From the NCBI RefSeq assembly GCF_019279795.1, contig NC_056729.1:1862818311-1862882310 (forward strand): 64,000 nt of DNA, written 5' to 3'. The position numbers and the translations under genes were made by a program. Under the pieces are notes generated by a model. The model had not been told where the DNA came from. It did not search any database and worked only from the letters and a program-made list of their open reading frames with translations. This document shows positions 22,747 through 33,649 of this stretch, piece after piece; position 1 is the first letter of the stretch; each line of letters opens with the position of its first letter. Origin of the DNA: Protopterus annectens. Taxonomy: Eukaryota; Chordata; Ceratodontiformes; Protopteridae.

Positions 22747-22930
22747 GTACAGCAACCTCACAGCAGAAGCGGCAAATGAGATCTGTTTTTCTAGCGTCAG
22801 GCATCATGGGATATGGGGAGGCCTCGAGTCAGTATGTAGCTCTCGAGCTTTGGAAGATGGCCGAGTCGGAGCCGAAGATCGGCTCCGAACCCAACCAGCA
22901 AGAATGAAGGTGAGATAGACAACTTAACAT
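22747..22930 (-). repeat. DIRS-B 5' inverted terminal repeat
   Basis: Mirror of 18021-18205 without the terminal extension, ending 'agacaacttaacat'. Contains a perfect 9-bp-arm hairpin (cggagccga-aga-tcggctccg, 22867-22887) missing from the left repeat. Confidence 0.87.
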
Positions 22931-23194
22931 GCTATGTTCTCAACTGATTTACAAACTGTACAGGTTAAATGTTAATATTTAACTTTCACCCCAAATAGTC
23001 TGCTGCATCACTGGAGCAATCTTGAATGCCCTAGCCTTTCACCTCCCTACTCTTACTCTGTTCCCTCTTAATTTATTAGTTAAAGGACAGAAATGGGATT
23101 CTATTATAAAATGCTCAACTTCTCTGTCCTTTTTCTCCCTATTTACTGCCCCTGCTATGAATAAACAACATTACAGCATTTAAAATATTTTAAA
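22931..23194. other. spacer between DIRS-B and DIRS-C
   Basis: 264 bp without an ORF or repeat; presumably old target DNA separating two independent DIRS insertions of the same orientation. Confidence 0.5.
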
Positions 23195-23375
23195 GAAATT
23201 ATGTCTTACCATAACGTTCCATCTGTGTTATCGATCTTCACCAATCGCTCACAGTGGGTTCGGTTCTGAACCTTGAAACCGACTCAGTCATATCTTTCAG
23301 CTCTCACTCTCCAAACACTTGAGCCAGGCACTACCCATAATGCTCCTCACAAAGATTACCTCAGATCGACTTTGC
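23195..23375 (-). repeat. DIRS-C 3' inverted terminal repeat
   Basis: Matches the reverse complement of 36335-36515 through 'ccaggcactacccataatg' and 'gattacctcagatc'. Begins with the terminal extension shared with the other DIRS copies. Confidence 0.85.
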
Positions 23376-23519
23376 CAAATAGATAGTATAAAGAAGAACA
23401 AAAATGTGGTCAAACAGAAAATATATAGACTGAGGCCATATACAAGTCCTTAAAGGAAAACTAGCTGAGGATTAATCCGGTCTACTAAGAGTCTCAAGAT
23501 GGGGGAAGGTGGGTGGGGA

Positions 23520-23640
23520 TGTCAAGGATTGGTTAAGATCAACAACACAGATGGAACATTATGGTAAGACATAACTTCTTTATCTGATGTTGTCAATCTT
23601 CACCCAATCCTTGACAGTGGGACAGAATCCCCAGCTACTT
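23520..23640 (-). repeat. DIRS-C internal complementary region (ICR)
   Basis: 'gatcaacaacacagatggaa' and 'cattatggtaagacataact' mirror the left terminus. The following 'tctttatctgatgttgtcaa' mirrors the right terminus (ttgacaacatcagat type). One copy only. Confidence 0.85.
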
Positions 23641-23799
23641 GCCTTGAAAGGTCTCACGGAAGAATATTCCTAAGCACCATAAAGTCAAAGGATGCTTGAC
23701 CTCTCGAGATCAGATCTGATTTGTAATGAGCGATAAAGGTATGATGAGAAGACCATGTGGCTGCTGCACAGATGTCATCTAGAGAAGCTCTGGTGTGAA

Positions 23800-24561
23800 A
23801 AACTGCTACTACCTGGGCGACTGTCCGATCTAGCTAAACTGCAAGTATTTCTGCTTCTTGAACTGCTTTAAACTGTTTAAAGTTGTTTTTGCACCTGCAC
23901 TTTTAAAGTTTGTCCTGTTTGTTGCATTTACCTGTTGAGGCTACACACTCAAGTGCGCTAGCCTGTGTTACATATTTATTGCATTTTCCTGCTGTTTGTT
24001 GCAAAAAAGAAAAACAAAAACAAAAACATTATCCTTGTTTCCCGTCTTTCCTGACTTAGAGTAGTCCAAATACAGGCTCTGCTGTATTCTGGACTTTTGG
24101 AAAGTTCCTGTGTTGCCAATTTCCTTTCTTGGATAAAGGGAGGCTTCTTTGTTCACCAGTGGCAGTGGGGAGCTTAGAGCAGCCTATCTATCCCAGGAGG
24201 AGTGTTCCCAGCACAAGAATCTGGTAGTCTATTGGCCGTTTTGGGCCAATTTCTAGCTCTTTCAAGTCCCCCTGTATAAAACCCGCTTTAGCGTGGCTTT
24301 GCGCGATTTTGAGCATAGCGCAGCATCGGGCAGAACCGCTTAACTGGGTTTAAACCATTCTCGGCTCCACAAAGTCTGCTCTTCACTTTTTCCCCTTAGA
24401 ACTGATCTAGTTCTCATAATAAACACCCTATTCATATTCTAAAGCCTGGCAATTGCTCACTAAAGCAATTATATAAGTCAGCACTAAAATATTAAAAGCA
24501 CTACACCCTCACAAACTCCTCTTGAGTACCTTGTTCCCCATTGGCCCATTTTTCAATTATA
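23800..24561 (+). promoter_or_regulatory. CR1-C1 5' UTR with promoter-like R module
   Basis: Homologous to 57115-57890 of CR1-D: 'ctcaagtgcgctagcctgtg', an A-rich joint (aaaaagaaaaacaaaaacaa), then the R module beginning 'tgtttcccgtctttcctgac' and the Y segment with 'agcatagcgcagcatcgggc'. The 5' UTR of an internal-promoter LINE is expected to drive its transcription. The promoter role is inference from position. Confidence 0.6.
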
Positions 24562-24568
24562 ATACACT

Positions 24569-26329
24569 AAAGATAACCACAAGGCCTTCTTCAGCTATGT
24601 TAGAAACCTGGGCAGAAACCCTCAGATATGCTCAGAGTTAGTTCATAACGGCAAGAAATACACTGAACCCACAGATATTGCCAACATACTGGCAGACAGG
24701 TTCAGTGCAAATTTCTCTCCTCCCTCACCCCCAAAAGAAGAAATATTTATCCCAGCTGAATGCAACCTCCCTGACATCTCAGATGTCCAGGTGAGAGCCG
24801 CTCTCAGCAAAGCTAAAAATACATAATCAATGGGACCTGACGGTGTCCCGGGTTGCGTGCTACGTGAACTCCAAGAAGAGCTAAACCCGCACATAAGAAT
24901 GCTGTTTAATCTTAGCCTTACTACAGGATATGTACCTGAACACTGGCGTACAGCAACAGTGGTCCCACTCCACAAAGAAGGCACCTCTACAGACCCTGGA
25001 AACTACCGCCCCATAAGCTTAACCAGCCTGGTCTGCAAAGCTATGGAAAGGATCATTATGGAACCCATAAACAGAGACATCGGGGACCTACAGACAATTG
25101 ATCCTACCCAATTCGGCTTTGTAAAAGGCAGATCCTGCCTTTTGAACCTGGTAGACTTTTTTGAAACAGTCACTAGAGCCATAGATGAGGGCAAAGCAGT
25201 TCATACAGCCTACCTGGACCTGGCAAAAGCCTTCGATACAATACCCCACTCAGGCATCATAGACAAGCTCAACAGCTTAAATGTAAACCCGTATGTCACA
25301 AGATGGGTTGCAAACTGGCTAAAGGACAGAACCCACAAGGTCATAATAGCTGGAGCTATGTCAGATTCTAAGCCAGTCACAAGTGGAGTCCCACAGGGCT
25401 CTGTCTTGGGACCCCTCTTGTTCGTCATTTATTTCTCAGATGTGCAGGCAAACATAGGGGGGTTGTGGCTGACAAAGTTCTCAGATGACTGCAAACTAGG
25501 CGCCATAGTCGATACACCAGCTGACACATGCATCCTACAGAAGGGCCTTACAGAAACAGATGACTGGTGCCAGAGTCATGGCCTAAAACTAAATGCCAAA
25601 AAATGTATAGTCATCCCCTTTGGGAAAAACAAAGTACCCACATATTACCACATAGGCGGTAATCCATTAAGTACGGAAAAAGTAATCAGAGACCTGGGCA
25701 CCCAAGTTGACAGTGACCTCTCATTTGACACCCACATCGCCAAAGTGGTTAGAAAGACCTTCTACCTTGCCCACCTTATCATGAAGGGATTCACATCCAG
25801 ATCAAAGGATGTCATTGTACCCCTATATTCCTCCCTTATCAGGCATATGATTGAGTACAATGCCCCATTTGGTATGTACCTCACCCGGCACCTGCAGCAG
25901 CTGGAGAGACCCCAAAAGTACCTCACCAAGAGGATCAAGGGTCTCCAACATATGTCATATGCTGCCAGACTAAAAAAGCTCCAGCTCTATTCAGTAGTAT
26001 ACCGCCTGCTCAGAGGTGATCTGTGCCTAACGTACAAGGCCATGTCCAATCCGGAATTAATGGACATGCTCCACCTCAAAAAATCCAAATCCATCAGAGC
26101 CACGAGAGCCAAAGATCTAAACCTCAGCACAAATATGAATAGGACATGCTGGAGTGACAGATTTATAACCCAGAGGCTTCCCACACTCTGGAACAGGATC
26201 CCAGTCCATGTTAGGCAGAGCCCCTCACTGACTCCCTTCAAGAGAAATCTTGATGAATGGATGGGTGATCGTAGGTTTACCCCGGGCGTCATCTCTGTGT
26301 CACTGCTAGACAGAGGCACAGTAAACTAA
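24569..26329 (+). pseudogene. CR1-C1 ORF2 RT half (499 open codons from 24830)
   Basis: Opens at the deletion joint with HKAFFSYVRNLGRNPQICSE. One stop (TAA near 24823) interrupts KNT-stop-SMGPDGVPG, then the frame is open from Met 24830 to 26329: FGFVKGRSCLLNL, DLAKAFDTIPHSG, SGVPQGSVLGPLLFVIYFSD, catalytic FSDD at 25478-25489 where the other copies have FADD, then the thumb region to the normal C-terminus LLDRGTVN. It has no endonuclease. Confidence 0.88.
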
Positions 26330-26468
26330 ATTTATTTTGTACACTTTTGTATCATTACATGGGGTGGCGAAAGCCACATACACTATGGCTAGGCTTATAA
26401 ATGCCATAGGGCAGATAGCCTAGTACTAAACTATGAAACTATAAAGGCATTCCCAATACTATTCTAGC

Positions 26469-27391
26469 ATGTCCAAAGGTCAGTTATCAATCTCCTCTCC
26501 AGTCCGGCTGGTGAATCTGGGAATCTTGAGGCAATGTTACAACTGCCTCATGTACACAGACAACCCTCTCTTCCTCCCAACAAATTCCAACACATGTGAG
26601 AGATGCAACCATATAGCCAAACTGGAGGCTAAGCTCTCTCAACTCAGTACTGGCGTAACCAGTCAGGAGGAGAAGGAAACCACACTCACTACAATTCCAG
26701 TCTCACATAGACCTACCACGACAGCAAACCAAACACATAAACACACAAAAACATACTCGGAGGCTCTAAATAAAAATCTGCCTAAGCAGCAGAGACCTCC
26801 AAAGCAGACACCCAAGCAACCGCTACCCCAAAACAAAACACGTGCAACACATAGCTCACAAAGCCAGTGTGCCGAACATTCACAGCCCTTAAGGCTAAAC
26901 AACACACCTGATACACTTGTAATAGGTGACTCTCAGGCACACTGACGTCCCGCTCACAGGCTGAACAAGGAGAAGGTCACGGTGAGCTGCCTGTCAGGCG
27001 CTAGGATCCGCCACATAACACAAGCACTCAGGTCACTCCAAGGCAAGTACAAATATGACTCCGTCATTGTCCATGCTGGTATGAATGACCTGAGACATAC
27101 CTCCCTGGACTACATGAAAAGAGACATAAAAGAGCTCTCTGAGCATGTAGCCTAGGCCAGTATGACCCTGACCTTGAGTAGCATCTTACCCTCACCAAGA
27201 ATGATGCCACAATATAAAGACAAGATGATCAATTTCAACAATTGGCTTAAGTATTGGTGTCATTCAAAGGGGATCCAATACCTGTCAGCCTGGGATGACA
27301 TGCTCGACAAGCCACGATGCTTCGCTAGGGACGGCTTGCACCTGTCACCCCTGGGCTTTCGGATATTGGCAAAGGCTCTTGCCACCCCCAT
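26469..27391 (+). pseudogene. CR1-C2 ORF1 (zinc-binding + esterase)
   Basis: ATG 26469, MSKGQLSISSPVRLV. Two CxxC pairs (CYNC and CERC) form a likely zinc-binding N-terminus, followed by a short heptad-like KLEAKLSQL and a basic Gln/Pro/Thr-rich linker. The esterase block I LVIGDSQ (GDS nucleophile) ends in a frameshift caused by a 5-base loss after the GDS codons, compared with CR1-D. The rest follows in other frames: HAGMNDLR (block III, GxND) and FARDGLHLSPLGF (block V, DxxH). The catalytic residues survive at sequence level but not in one frame. Confidence 0.85.
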
Positions 27392-30150
27392 AGTGCTACT
27401 CAATGCCAGAAGTCTAAACCTCAAGATGCATGCACTCGAAACTCTCCTTAGCATGGAGAACATCAATATCTGTGCAGTAACAGAAACCTGGTTCAAGGCT
27501 CCCGAGAGCACCCCAGCACTACCAGGTTATACCTCATACCATGCTTTTTGACCCAAAACTTGGACCAAACCACAAAAGGGGGGGGGAGTATCAATATTTG
27601 TCAAAGATGCCCACACCTCCAGGTTGGTGGCACAGCACGAAGCATCAGAGACTATCCATGTGCAACTAACAGTGGGTAAAACTACCTTCCAGTTTATAGC
27701 CTGCTACAGACCACCCTCCCGAACCCAGGAACCCCACTCGGCCTTCCTGAGAACACTGGAAAATATGAAGGTCTCTCCAAAGATCATTATATTGGGCGAC
27801 TTCAACTACCCAAACATAGACTGGGAGCATTACTCTAGCTCCAACACCCTAGACCAAAGGTACCTAGAATTTATAAACTCAAATGCTATGGAACAACTTG
27901 TTACCACTCCCACAAGAGGGGAAAACATACTGGACCTGATCATCACCAACATGGGGACTCTATGCTCCAGACCAGAAATGTATCCCTCACTGGTAAGATC
28001 AGACCATAAACTAATCTCACTGGATATTCACATCCCGACCCCAGCCCCTGCCCAGAAAACCACAGTGAAAAACTTCTCTAAAGCAAATTTCACAATCCCT
28101 CAAAGCCCCCGGGCCTGTGGAAAATACGGCCCAGACCGCAGAATCCTTTATAAACACATTCCATGTACACCTTCAGGAATGCATGGATCATGCAATCCCA
28201 AATAAAACCAAGACCCAATCCAAAGGCAGGCATCCTGTCTGGTGGACCCCAGCCATAAACAAATTATACAACAGAAGGAGGAAGCTACTACATGATAGAG
28301 CAAAATCCCAAAAAGGGAAGGCATCTCTGATCAGTATTAGCAAAAAACTACGGGCACTCATAAAATCGTCTAAGGCCAGCTTCGAGAGAAAAATTGCACA
28401 GGACACTAAGGATAATCACAAGGCTTTCTTTAGTTATGTTAGGAACCTGGGTGGGAATTCCCAGATATGCTCAGAATTAGTCCAAAATGACAAAAAAATA
28501 CACTGAACCCACAGACATTGCCAACATCCTAGCTGACAGGTTCAGCGCAAACTTCTTTCCCCCCTCCCCACCAAAAGGGCAAATATCTATTCCAGCAGAG
28601 TGCTGCCCCCTGACATCTCAGATGCTCAGGTAAGAGCCGCCCTCTCCAAAGCAAAAAACACAGCATCAATGGGAACAGACGGTGTCCCGGGCTGCGTCCT
28701 ACATGAATTCCAAGAAGAACTAAACCCAAACATAAAACTACTGTTCACTGTCAGCCTTACTACAGGATATGTACCCAAAGAGTGGTGTACAGCAACAGTG
28801 GTCCCTGTCCACAAAGCTGGTGCCTCAACGGATCCTGGAAACTATCGCCCCATAAGCCTGACTAGCTTGGTCTGCAAAGCTATGGAAAGGATCATCATGG
28901 ACCTCATAAATAAAGATATTGGGGACCTACAGACACTGGATCCTACCCAGTTCGGCTTTGTTAAGGGCAGATCCTGCCTCTTAAACCTGGTTGATTTCTT
29001 TGAAACAGTCACCAAGGCCATTGACGAGGGGAAGGTGGTCCACACAGCCTACCTGGACCTCGCAAAAGCCTTCAATACAATACCCCACTCGGACATTATA
29101 GATAAACTCACCAGCTTAAATATAAACCCCTATGTCACTAGATGGGTTGCAAACTGGCTCAACCCACATGGTTAGAATTGCTGGAGCCATGTCAGACTCC
29201 AAACCAGTTACAAGTGGCATCCCACAAGGCTCAGTCCTGGGACCTCTCTTGTTCGGTATATATTTCTCGGAGGAACAGGCCAACATGGAAGGACTGTGGC
29301 TGACCAAGTTCGCAGATGACTGCAAACTGGGTGCCATAATCGACTCTCCAGCCGACACAAGCATCCTACAAAAGGTTCTCATAGAAACAGACAACTGGTG
29401 CCAGACCCATGACCTCAACCTAAATGCCAAAAAGTGTATAGTCATCCCCTTTGGCAAAAACAAAGTGCCCACAAATTACCACATAGGTGGTAATCTATTA
29501 AGTACAGAAGAAGTAATTAGGGACCTGGGGACCCAAGTTGATAGCAATCTCTCATTTGGCAACCACGTGGCCAAAGTGGTTAGAAAAACATTTTATAAAG
29601 CCCACCTAATCATGAAGGGATTCACATCTAGATCAGGGGAGGTCATCGTGCCTCTTTACTCATCCCTCACCAGGCCCATAATTGAGTACAATGCCCCTTT
29701 TGGGATGTACCTTACCAGACACCTGCAGCAACTGGAAAGACCCCAAAAGTACCTCACCAAGAGGATCAAAGGTCTCAAACAGATGCCATATGCTGCCCGG
29801 TTAAAGAAACTCCAGCTCTACTCAGTGGCATACCACCTGCTCAGAGGCGATCTGTGCCTGACGTATAAAGCCATGTCCAACCCGGAATTAATGGACATGC
29901 TGCACCTCAGAAAATCCAAATCCCATCGAGCTACACGCTCAAGAGACTTAAACCTCAGCACTGAAATAAATAGGACATGCTGGAGGGACAGATTCATAAC
30001 CCAGAGGCTCCCTTCACTCTGGAATAAAATCTCAGTCCAGGTTAGGCAGAGTCCCTCATTGACTCTCTTCAAGAGGAATCTTGATGAGTGGATGGGGGAT
30101 CGTAGGTTTACCCCGGGTATCACTTCTGTGTCATTGTTAGATAGACAGAG
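27392..30150 (+). pseudogene. CR1-C2 ORF2 (endonuclease + RT), frameshifted
   Basis: Joined in frame to the ORF1 tail by the deletion (PIVLLNARSLNLKMH). A stop near 27550 replaces the FRP codons. Endonuclease 27624-28205 has ILGDFNYPNIDWE and RSDHKLISLDI. Linker and RT N-terminus 28117-28506 and 28600-29175. A 12-14 base loss at about 29160 (WLKDRTH region) breaks the frame. RT with SGIPQGSVLGPLLFG, FADD and the thumb is at 29132-30196. At least four lesions. Confidence 0.87.
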
Positions 30151-30282
30151 GCACAGTATACTAACCTCGAAAAAGGGCACAGCAAAATTCATTTAAAATG
30201 GGTGGCGAAAGCCAAACACACTCTGGCTAGGCTTATAAATGCCCTAGGGCAGATAGCCTAGTATGAACCTATGAACCTATAA

Positions 30283-30926
30283 TGTCATCGCAGTTGTTGT
30301 TGAATAGGCTTGAACTGGTTTGGGAAGTTGAAGTCCTTTAGAATGATAGATGAAAGTGATGCAGTCTCTGAGCCATTTAGCTAAAGTAACCTTAGCAACT
30401 GGATTACCCATATGGAGGGAAGAGAACTGATCTGATTTCCTAATTTCCATAGTTCTTTGAAGATAAAAACGTAATTGTCTGTGAACATCTAGTAAATGAA
30501 GGGCATATTTCTCTGTTAGAGAAAGCAGGGAAAAAGACTGATAATTGCAGTGAATGACTAATGTTGGTTTCAAGACTACTTTTGGTAAAAAAGATGGATT
30601 TGGTCTGAGTGCAACTCTATCTTTATGGAAGATTAGATAGGGTGGTTTGCATGACAGGGCCTACAGCTCAGAAACCTTTCTTGCAGAGGTAATAGCCACC
30701 AAAAATAACATCTTCCAGGATAAAAAACTTGAAGTCACAAGATGCTGTTGGTTTTAAAGGGGTGTTAGTAAGAGCTTGAAGGACAATAGTTAGATCCCAA
30801 GGGGGGAGCTGGTTCTTTAAGTGAGGGTTTTAGTATAAGCTCCGTGGGGCATGCGATAAATGTGTAACACTGTAGTAGCAATAAGGAGTCCACTTGTGAG
30901 ACATTGGAGAGGAGTTATTCAAGCCC
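30283..30926 (-). pseudogene. DIRS-C recombinase, C-terminal part
   Basis: LLDVHRQLRFYLQRTMEIRK and VAKVTLAKWLRDCITFIYH, then the AYSTTTAMT remnant of the HxxR box where CR1-C1/C2 is inserted. The upstream part (to 30926) retains the Arg region in degraded form. The Tyr-bearing end lies left of the CR1 block, near 23700-23790. Confidence 0.75.
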
Positions 30927-31545
30927 AGGAAAAAAGAGGTCATTGTTCCCCTCTACTCAACACTCATTAGACCCATTATAGAGTACAATGTCCCTTTTGG
31001 AATGTACCTCACAAGACATCTGCAGAAGGTGGAAAGGCCACAAAAGTACCTCACAAAGATGATTACTGGCCTCAAACAAATGCCCTACACTGGCCACCTC
31101 AAAAAACTCCAGCTTTACTCTGTAGCATATTGTCTATTCCGAGGTGATCTCTGCCTAACATATAAAACTATGTCAAACCCAGAGCTGTTGGACATGCTAC
31201 ACCTAAAGAAATCCCAATCCCTCTGAGCTACACACTCTAGGGACCTAAACCTTGTTAAACAGGACATGCTAAAGGGATAGATTCCTGTCCCAGAGACTTC
31301 CCATACTCTGGAACAGGCTACCCATCTATGTCAAGCAAAGTTCTTCATTAGAACTCTTCAAGAAAAATCTTGATGAGTGGATGGGAAATAGGAAATACAC
31401 CCTGGAGATCACTTCTGTGTCTCTGCTCGACAGTGGCACAGGAAAATAAATTTCTTGGGTGGCGTAAGCCAGGGAACCTTGTTGGCTTGGCTTACATAGG
31501 CCCTTGGGCCGATAGCCTAGTACTTACCTATGAACCTATGAACCT
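30927..31545 (+). mobile_element. CR1 fragment F (B subfamily, 3' end only)
   Basis: 620 bp matching CR1-B from 'aggaaaaaagaggtcattgt' to the tail. Translates as YLTRHLQKVERPQKYLTK and related thumb sequence, with a stop after KSQSL and a small deletion near 31250. Ends 'cctatgaacctatgaacctg'. Inserted in the DIRS-C recombinase. Confidence 0.88.
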
Positions 31546-31900
31546 GAATGGAAATTTGAAATCGCTGCCAGATGAACTTTTATCATAGATGCAGAGGAAC
31601 CAGATTGAAAAAGTGTATTTAGAAAATCCAAAACATCATGAATGGGAGTGGTATAAAGGTCCAGTACTTTACTCAAGGCTCATCTAGTAAATATCTCCCA
31701 TTTGCTTTGATACAGTTTTCTAGTAGAAGGCTTGTGATGACCAATAATAATACGTTGGACAGGAGAAGAATGGAAAGGATGCCTGGCAATCATGGGAATT
31801 GGAGAAGTCATGCAGTGAGCTTGAGATGTTAGAGATTTGGATGAACCAGGGCCTGTATGTGGGTTTGCACATCTGGAACTGGGTCCAAAATCCATGGTTT
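31546..31900 (-). pseudogene. DIRS-C recombinase, N-terminal part
   Basis: MDFGPSSRCANPHTGPG, IARHPFHSSPVQRIIIGHHK and PSTRKLYQSKWEIFTR match the core-binding region of DIRS-B and D. Separated from its C-terminal part by CR1-F. Confidence 0.78.
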
Positions 31901-32560
31901 ACGTATTACATGAGTCTAAAGGAAGGGAAACCAAACTTGTCAAAGCCAGAAGGGAGCAATGAGGAGTACTGAATTCTCTGTCCTTTTGGCTTTCTTTAGG
32001 AATTGTGATATGAGAGGAGTCGGGGGAAAGGCATATAACAGACCGGGAGGGCAATCGTGAAGAAGAGTGTCTCTGGGTGACTCCTCCAGATGGGGATTAG
32101 GGCAAAATAACTTCTGCACTTGTTGTTCAGGGGAGAGGCAAAGAGGTCACAGCAAGGTTGGCCCCAATGGCGAAATATTTTGTTCGCCACTACAGGACTG
32201 AGAGACCACTTGTGAGGCATGAGAGTAGTCCTGCTCAACTTGTCTGCTATCATGTTGGAACTTTCTGGAATGTGCTTTGCGATCAAAAAGTGGTTGGAAG
32301 AGATTGTCCATTGCCAAACACTGAGTGCTTCTTGACACAGTGGGTAAGATATAGTTCTCCCTTGTTTGTTTATATACCAGATTACTGACATGTCATCTGT
32401 GTGAATTGCTACTGTTCTGAGAGGCGGGACATCTTGGAATACTTGCAATGCTAACAGCACTGCCCTCATTTCTACAGCAGTGATGTGAAAGTTGGCCTCC
32501 AATTGGGACCACGTGCCTTGGACTATCTTTCCCAGATAATGCCCCCCCACCCTATCCGGG
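31901..32560 (-). pseudogene. DIRS-C RNase H / methyltransferase-like block
   Basis: MGGHYLGKIVQGTWSQLEAN, VEMRAVLLAL, AIHTDDMSVIWYINKQG, AKHIPESSNMIADKLSRTTL, then QPCCDLFASPLNNKCRSYFAL. The RNase H acidic residues are kept. The downstream methyltransferase-like block is frameshifted. Confidence 0.82.
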
Positions 32561-33640
32561 AAGCATCTGTGGTCAGTATGGCTTGGGGCTGAGGAAGAAT
32601 GAACGGCTGCCCCAAGAGAATCTGGTCAGCGTGTAGCCACCATTTGAGACCCTGTTTGGAACAGTTGGTAATCAAAACTGGATGAGACATTGGTTTATGA
32701 ATCAGAGACCATTGGGATGCTAGTAACCAGTGCAGGATTCACATATGAAACCTCACTAGAGAAACCAGAGTGACTGATGCAGCCATGGAACCTAAGGTTT
32801 GAAGAACAAGTTTTGCTGAAACCCTGTTGTTCTGAAGAATTTGCTTGACTTGGACTCTGATGCGTTGCAGTCTTTCTGGGGGGAGAGACGCAATCCATGA
32901 GGCAGTCTCTAAATGAGCAGCGATTACATCCAGTTGCTGAGATGGCTGAAGGCCGGACTTTTCAAAATTTATTGTTATGCTTAGAGACAAACAAATACTG
33001 ATGGTGTAGTCTCTTGCCTGTTCTAAAAGACACCTGGTGGTAGTGGTGAGGAGCCAATCTCAAGATATGGAAAAATTCAAAAATCTTGCAGTCCGAGATG
33101 AGCTGTAACCACTGCCATGCATTTGGTGAACACCCCAGGGGCTGTGGTGAGGCCAAAAGGTAGTGCTCTGAACTGGAAATGACTGGCTCCTACCCAGAAG
33201 CACAGAAACCTCCTGGAGCTTGTTTCCATTTTTATGTGGTAATAAGCATCTTGGAGGTCTATAGAGCACATCCAGTTTCCTTTTTCCAAGAACGAAAGTA
33301 TGGAATGAACAGAGACCATTCGGAATTTGGTTTGCTGGACAGCCTTGTTGAAATGGCTGTCATCCAAAATGGGTCTCCAGTCCTCTGTTCTTTTGGGCAC
33401 TAAAAAGAATCTTGAGTAAACCACAGATCTTATTTGGTCTGGTGGGACTTTTTGGATGACTTTTTTGAGCAGTTTTTTGAATTTCTAAGAATGCTGCTTC
33501 CTTTTGACTGGGTGGAACATCTGGGAGTGTTTTGTGGGATTTGGGACTTACAACTAGTGGAAGTTTGTAACCTCTGGATATTATCCCCTGCACCCATTTG
33601 TTCAAAGTCATCAATTGCCAGGCATGTAGGTGCAGGGATA
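32561..33640 (-). pseudogene. DIRS-C reverse transcriptase
   Basis: WVQGIISRGYKLPLV, LPDVPPSQKEAAFLEIQKTA (33614-33360); SRFFLVPKRTEDWRPILD, CSIDLQDAYYHIKM, ALPFGLTTAPGVFTKCMAVV (33424-33077). The YLDD region near 33060 is not readable in frame. At least three frameshifts. Confidence 0.82.
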
Positions 33641-33649
33641 ATCGCCCAC

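Larger units (their letters stand above)
18021..22930 (-). mobile_element. DIRS-type retrotransposon B
   Basis: 4.9 kb, minus strand, with inverted terminal repeats of about 185 bp (18021-18205 and 22747-22930), an ICR (18360-18475) and the gene order Gag, RT-RNase H, methyltransferase-like block, tyrosine recombinase. Compared with DIRS-D (6.7 kb) it lacks the leader and N-terminal half of Gag: its right repeat runs directly into mid-Gag sequence. The frames are only lightly damaged, which suggests fairly recent activity. Confidence 0.93.
23800..26444 (+). mobile_element. CR1 LINE copy C1 (5' UTR joined to RT by internal deletion)
   Basis: Contains the end of the 5' UTR X segment, the R module (about 24033-24290) and the Y segment, then jumps at about 24562-24570 directly into ORF2 at the DNHKAFFSYVRN codons. 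About 2.07 kb (ORF1 plus endonuclease) is missing relative to CR1-D. Ends with 'tactaaactatgaaactataa'. Inserted in the recombinase gene of DIRS-C. Confidence 0.88.
26445..30282 (+). mobile_element. CR1 LINE copy C2
   Basis: Starts in the last bases of the 5' UTR (aggcattcccaatactattc) directly after the C1 tail and ends 'tatgaacctatgaacctataa' before DIRS-C resumes. It includes ORF1 and the whole of ORF2, with small indels and an 80-90 bp deletion between them. The hexamer ctataa flanks it on both sides, compatible with insertion into the C1 tail. Confidence 0.9.

Noticed and set aside
20201-22907. Plus-strand ORFs opposite DIRS-B (up to 209 codons)
   Set aside because: Antisense shadows of RT and Gag; low-complexity and without recognisable domains.
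23774-30292. atgtcatc at both edges of the CR1-C1/C2 block as a target duplication
   Set aside because: Aligned to DIRS-A, the two octamers fall at different positions of the recombinase gene, so the match is coincidental.
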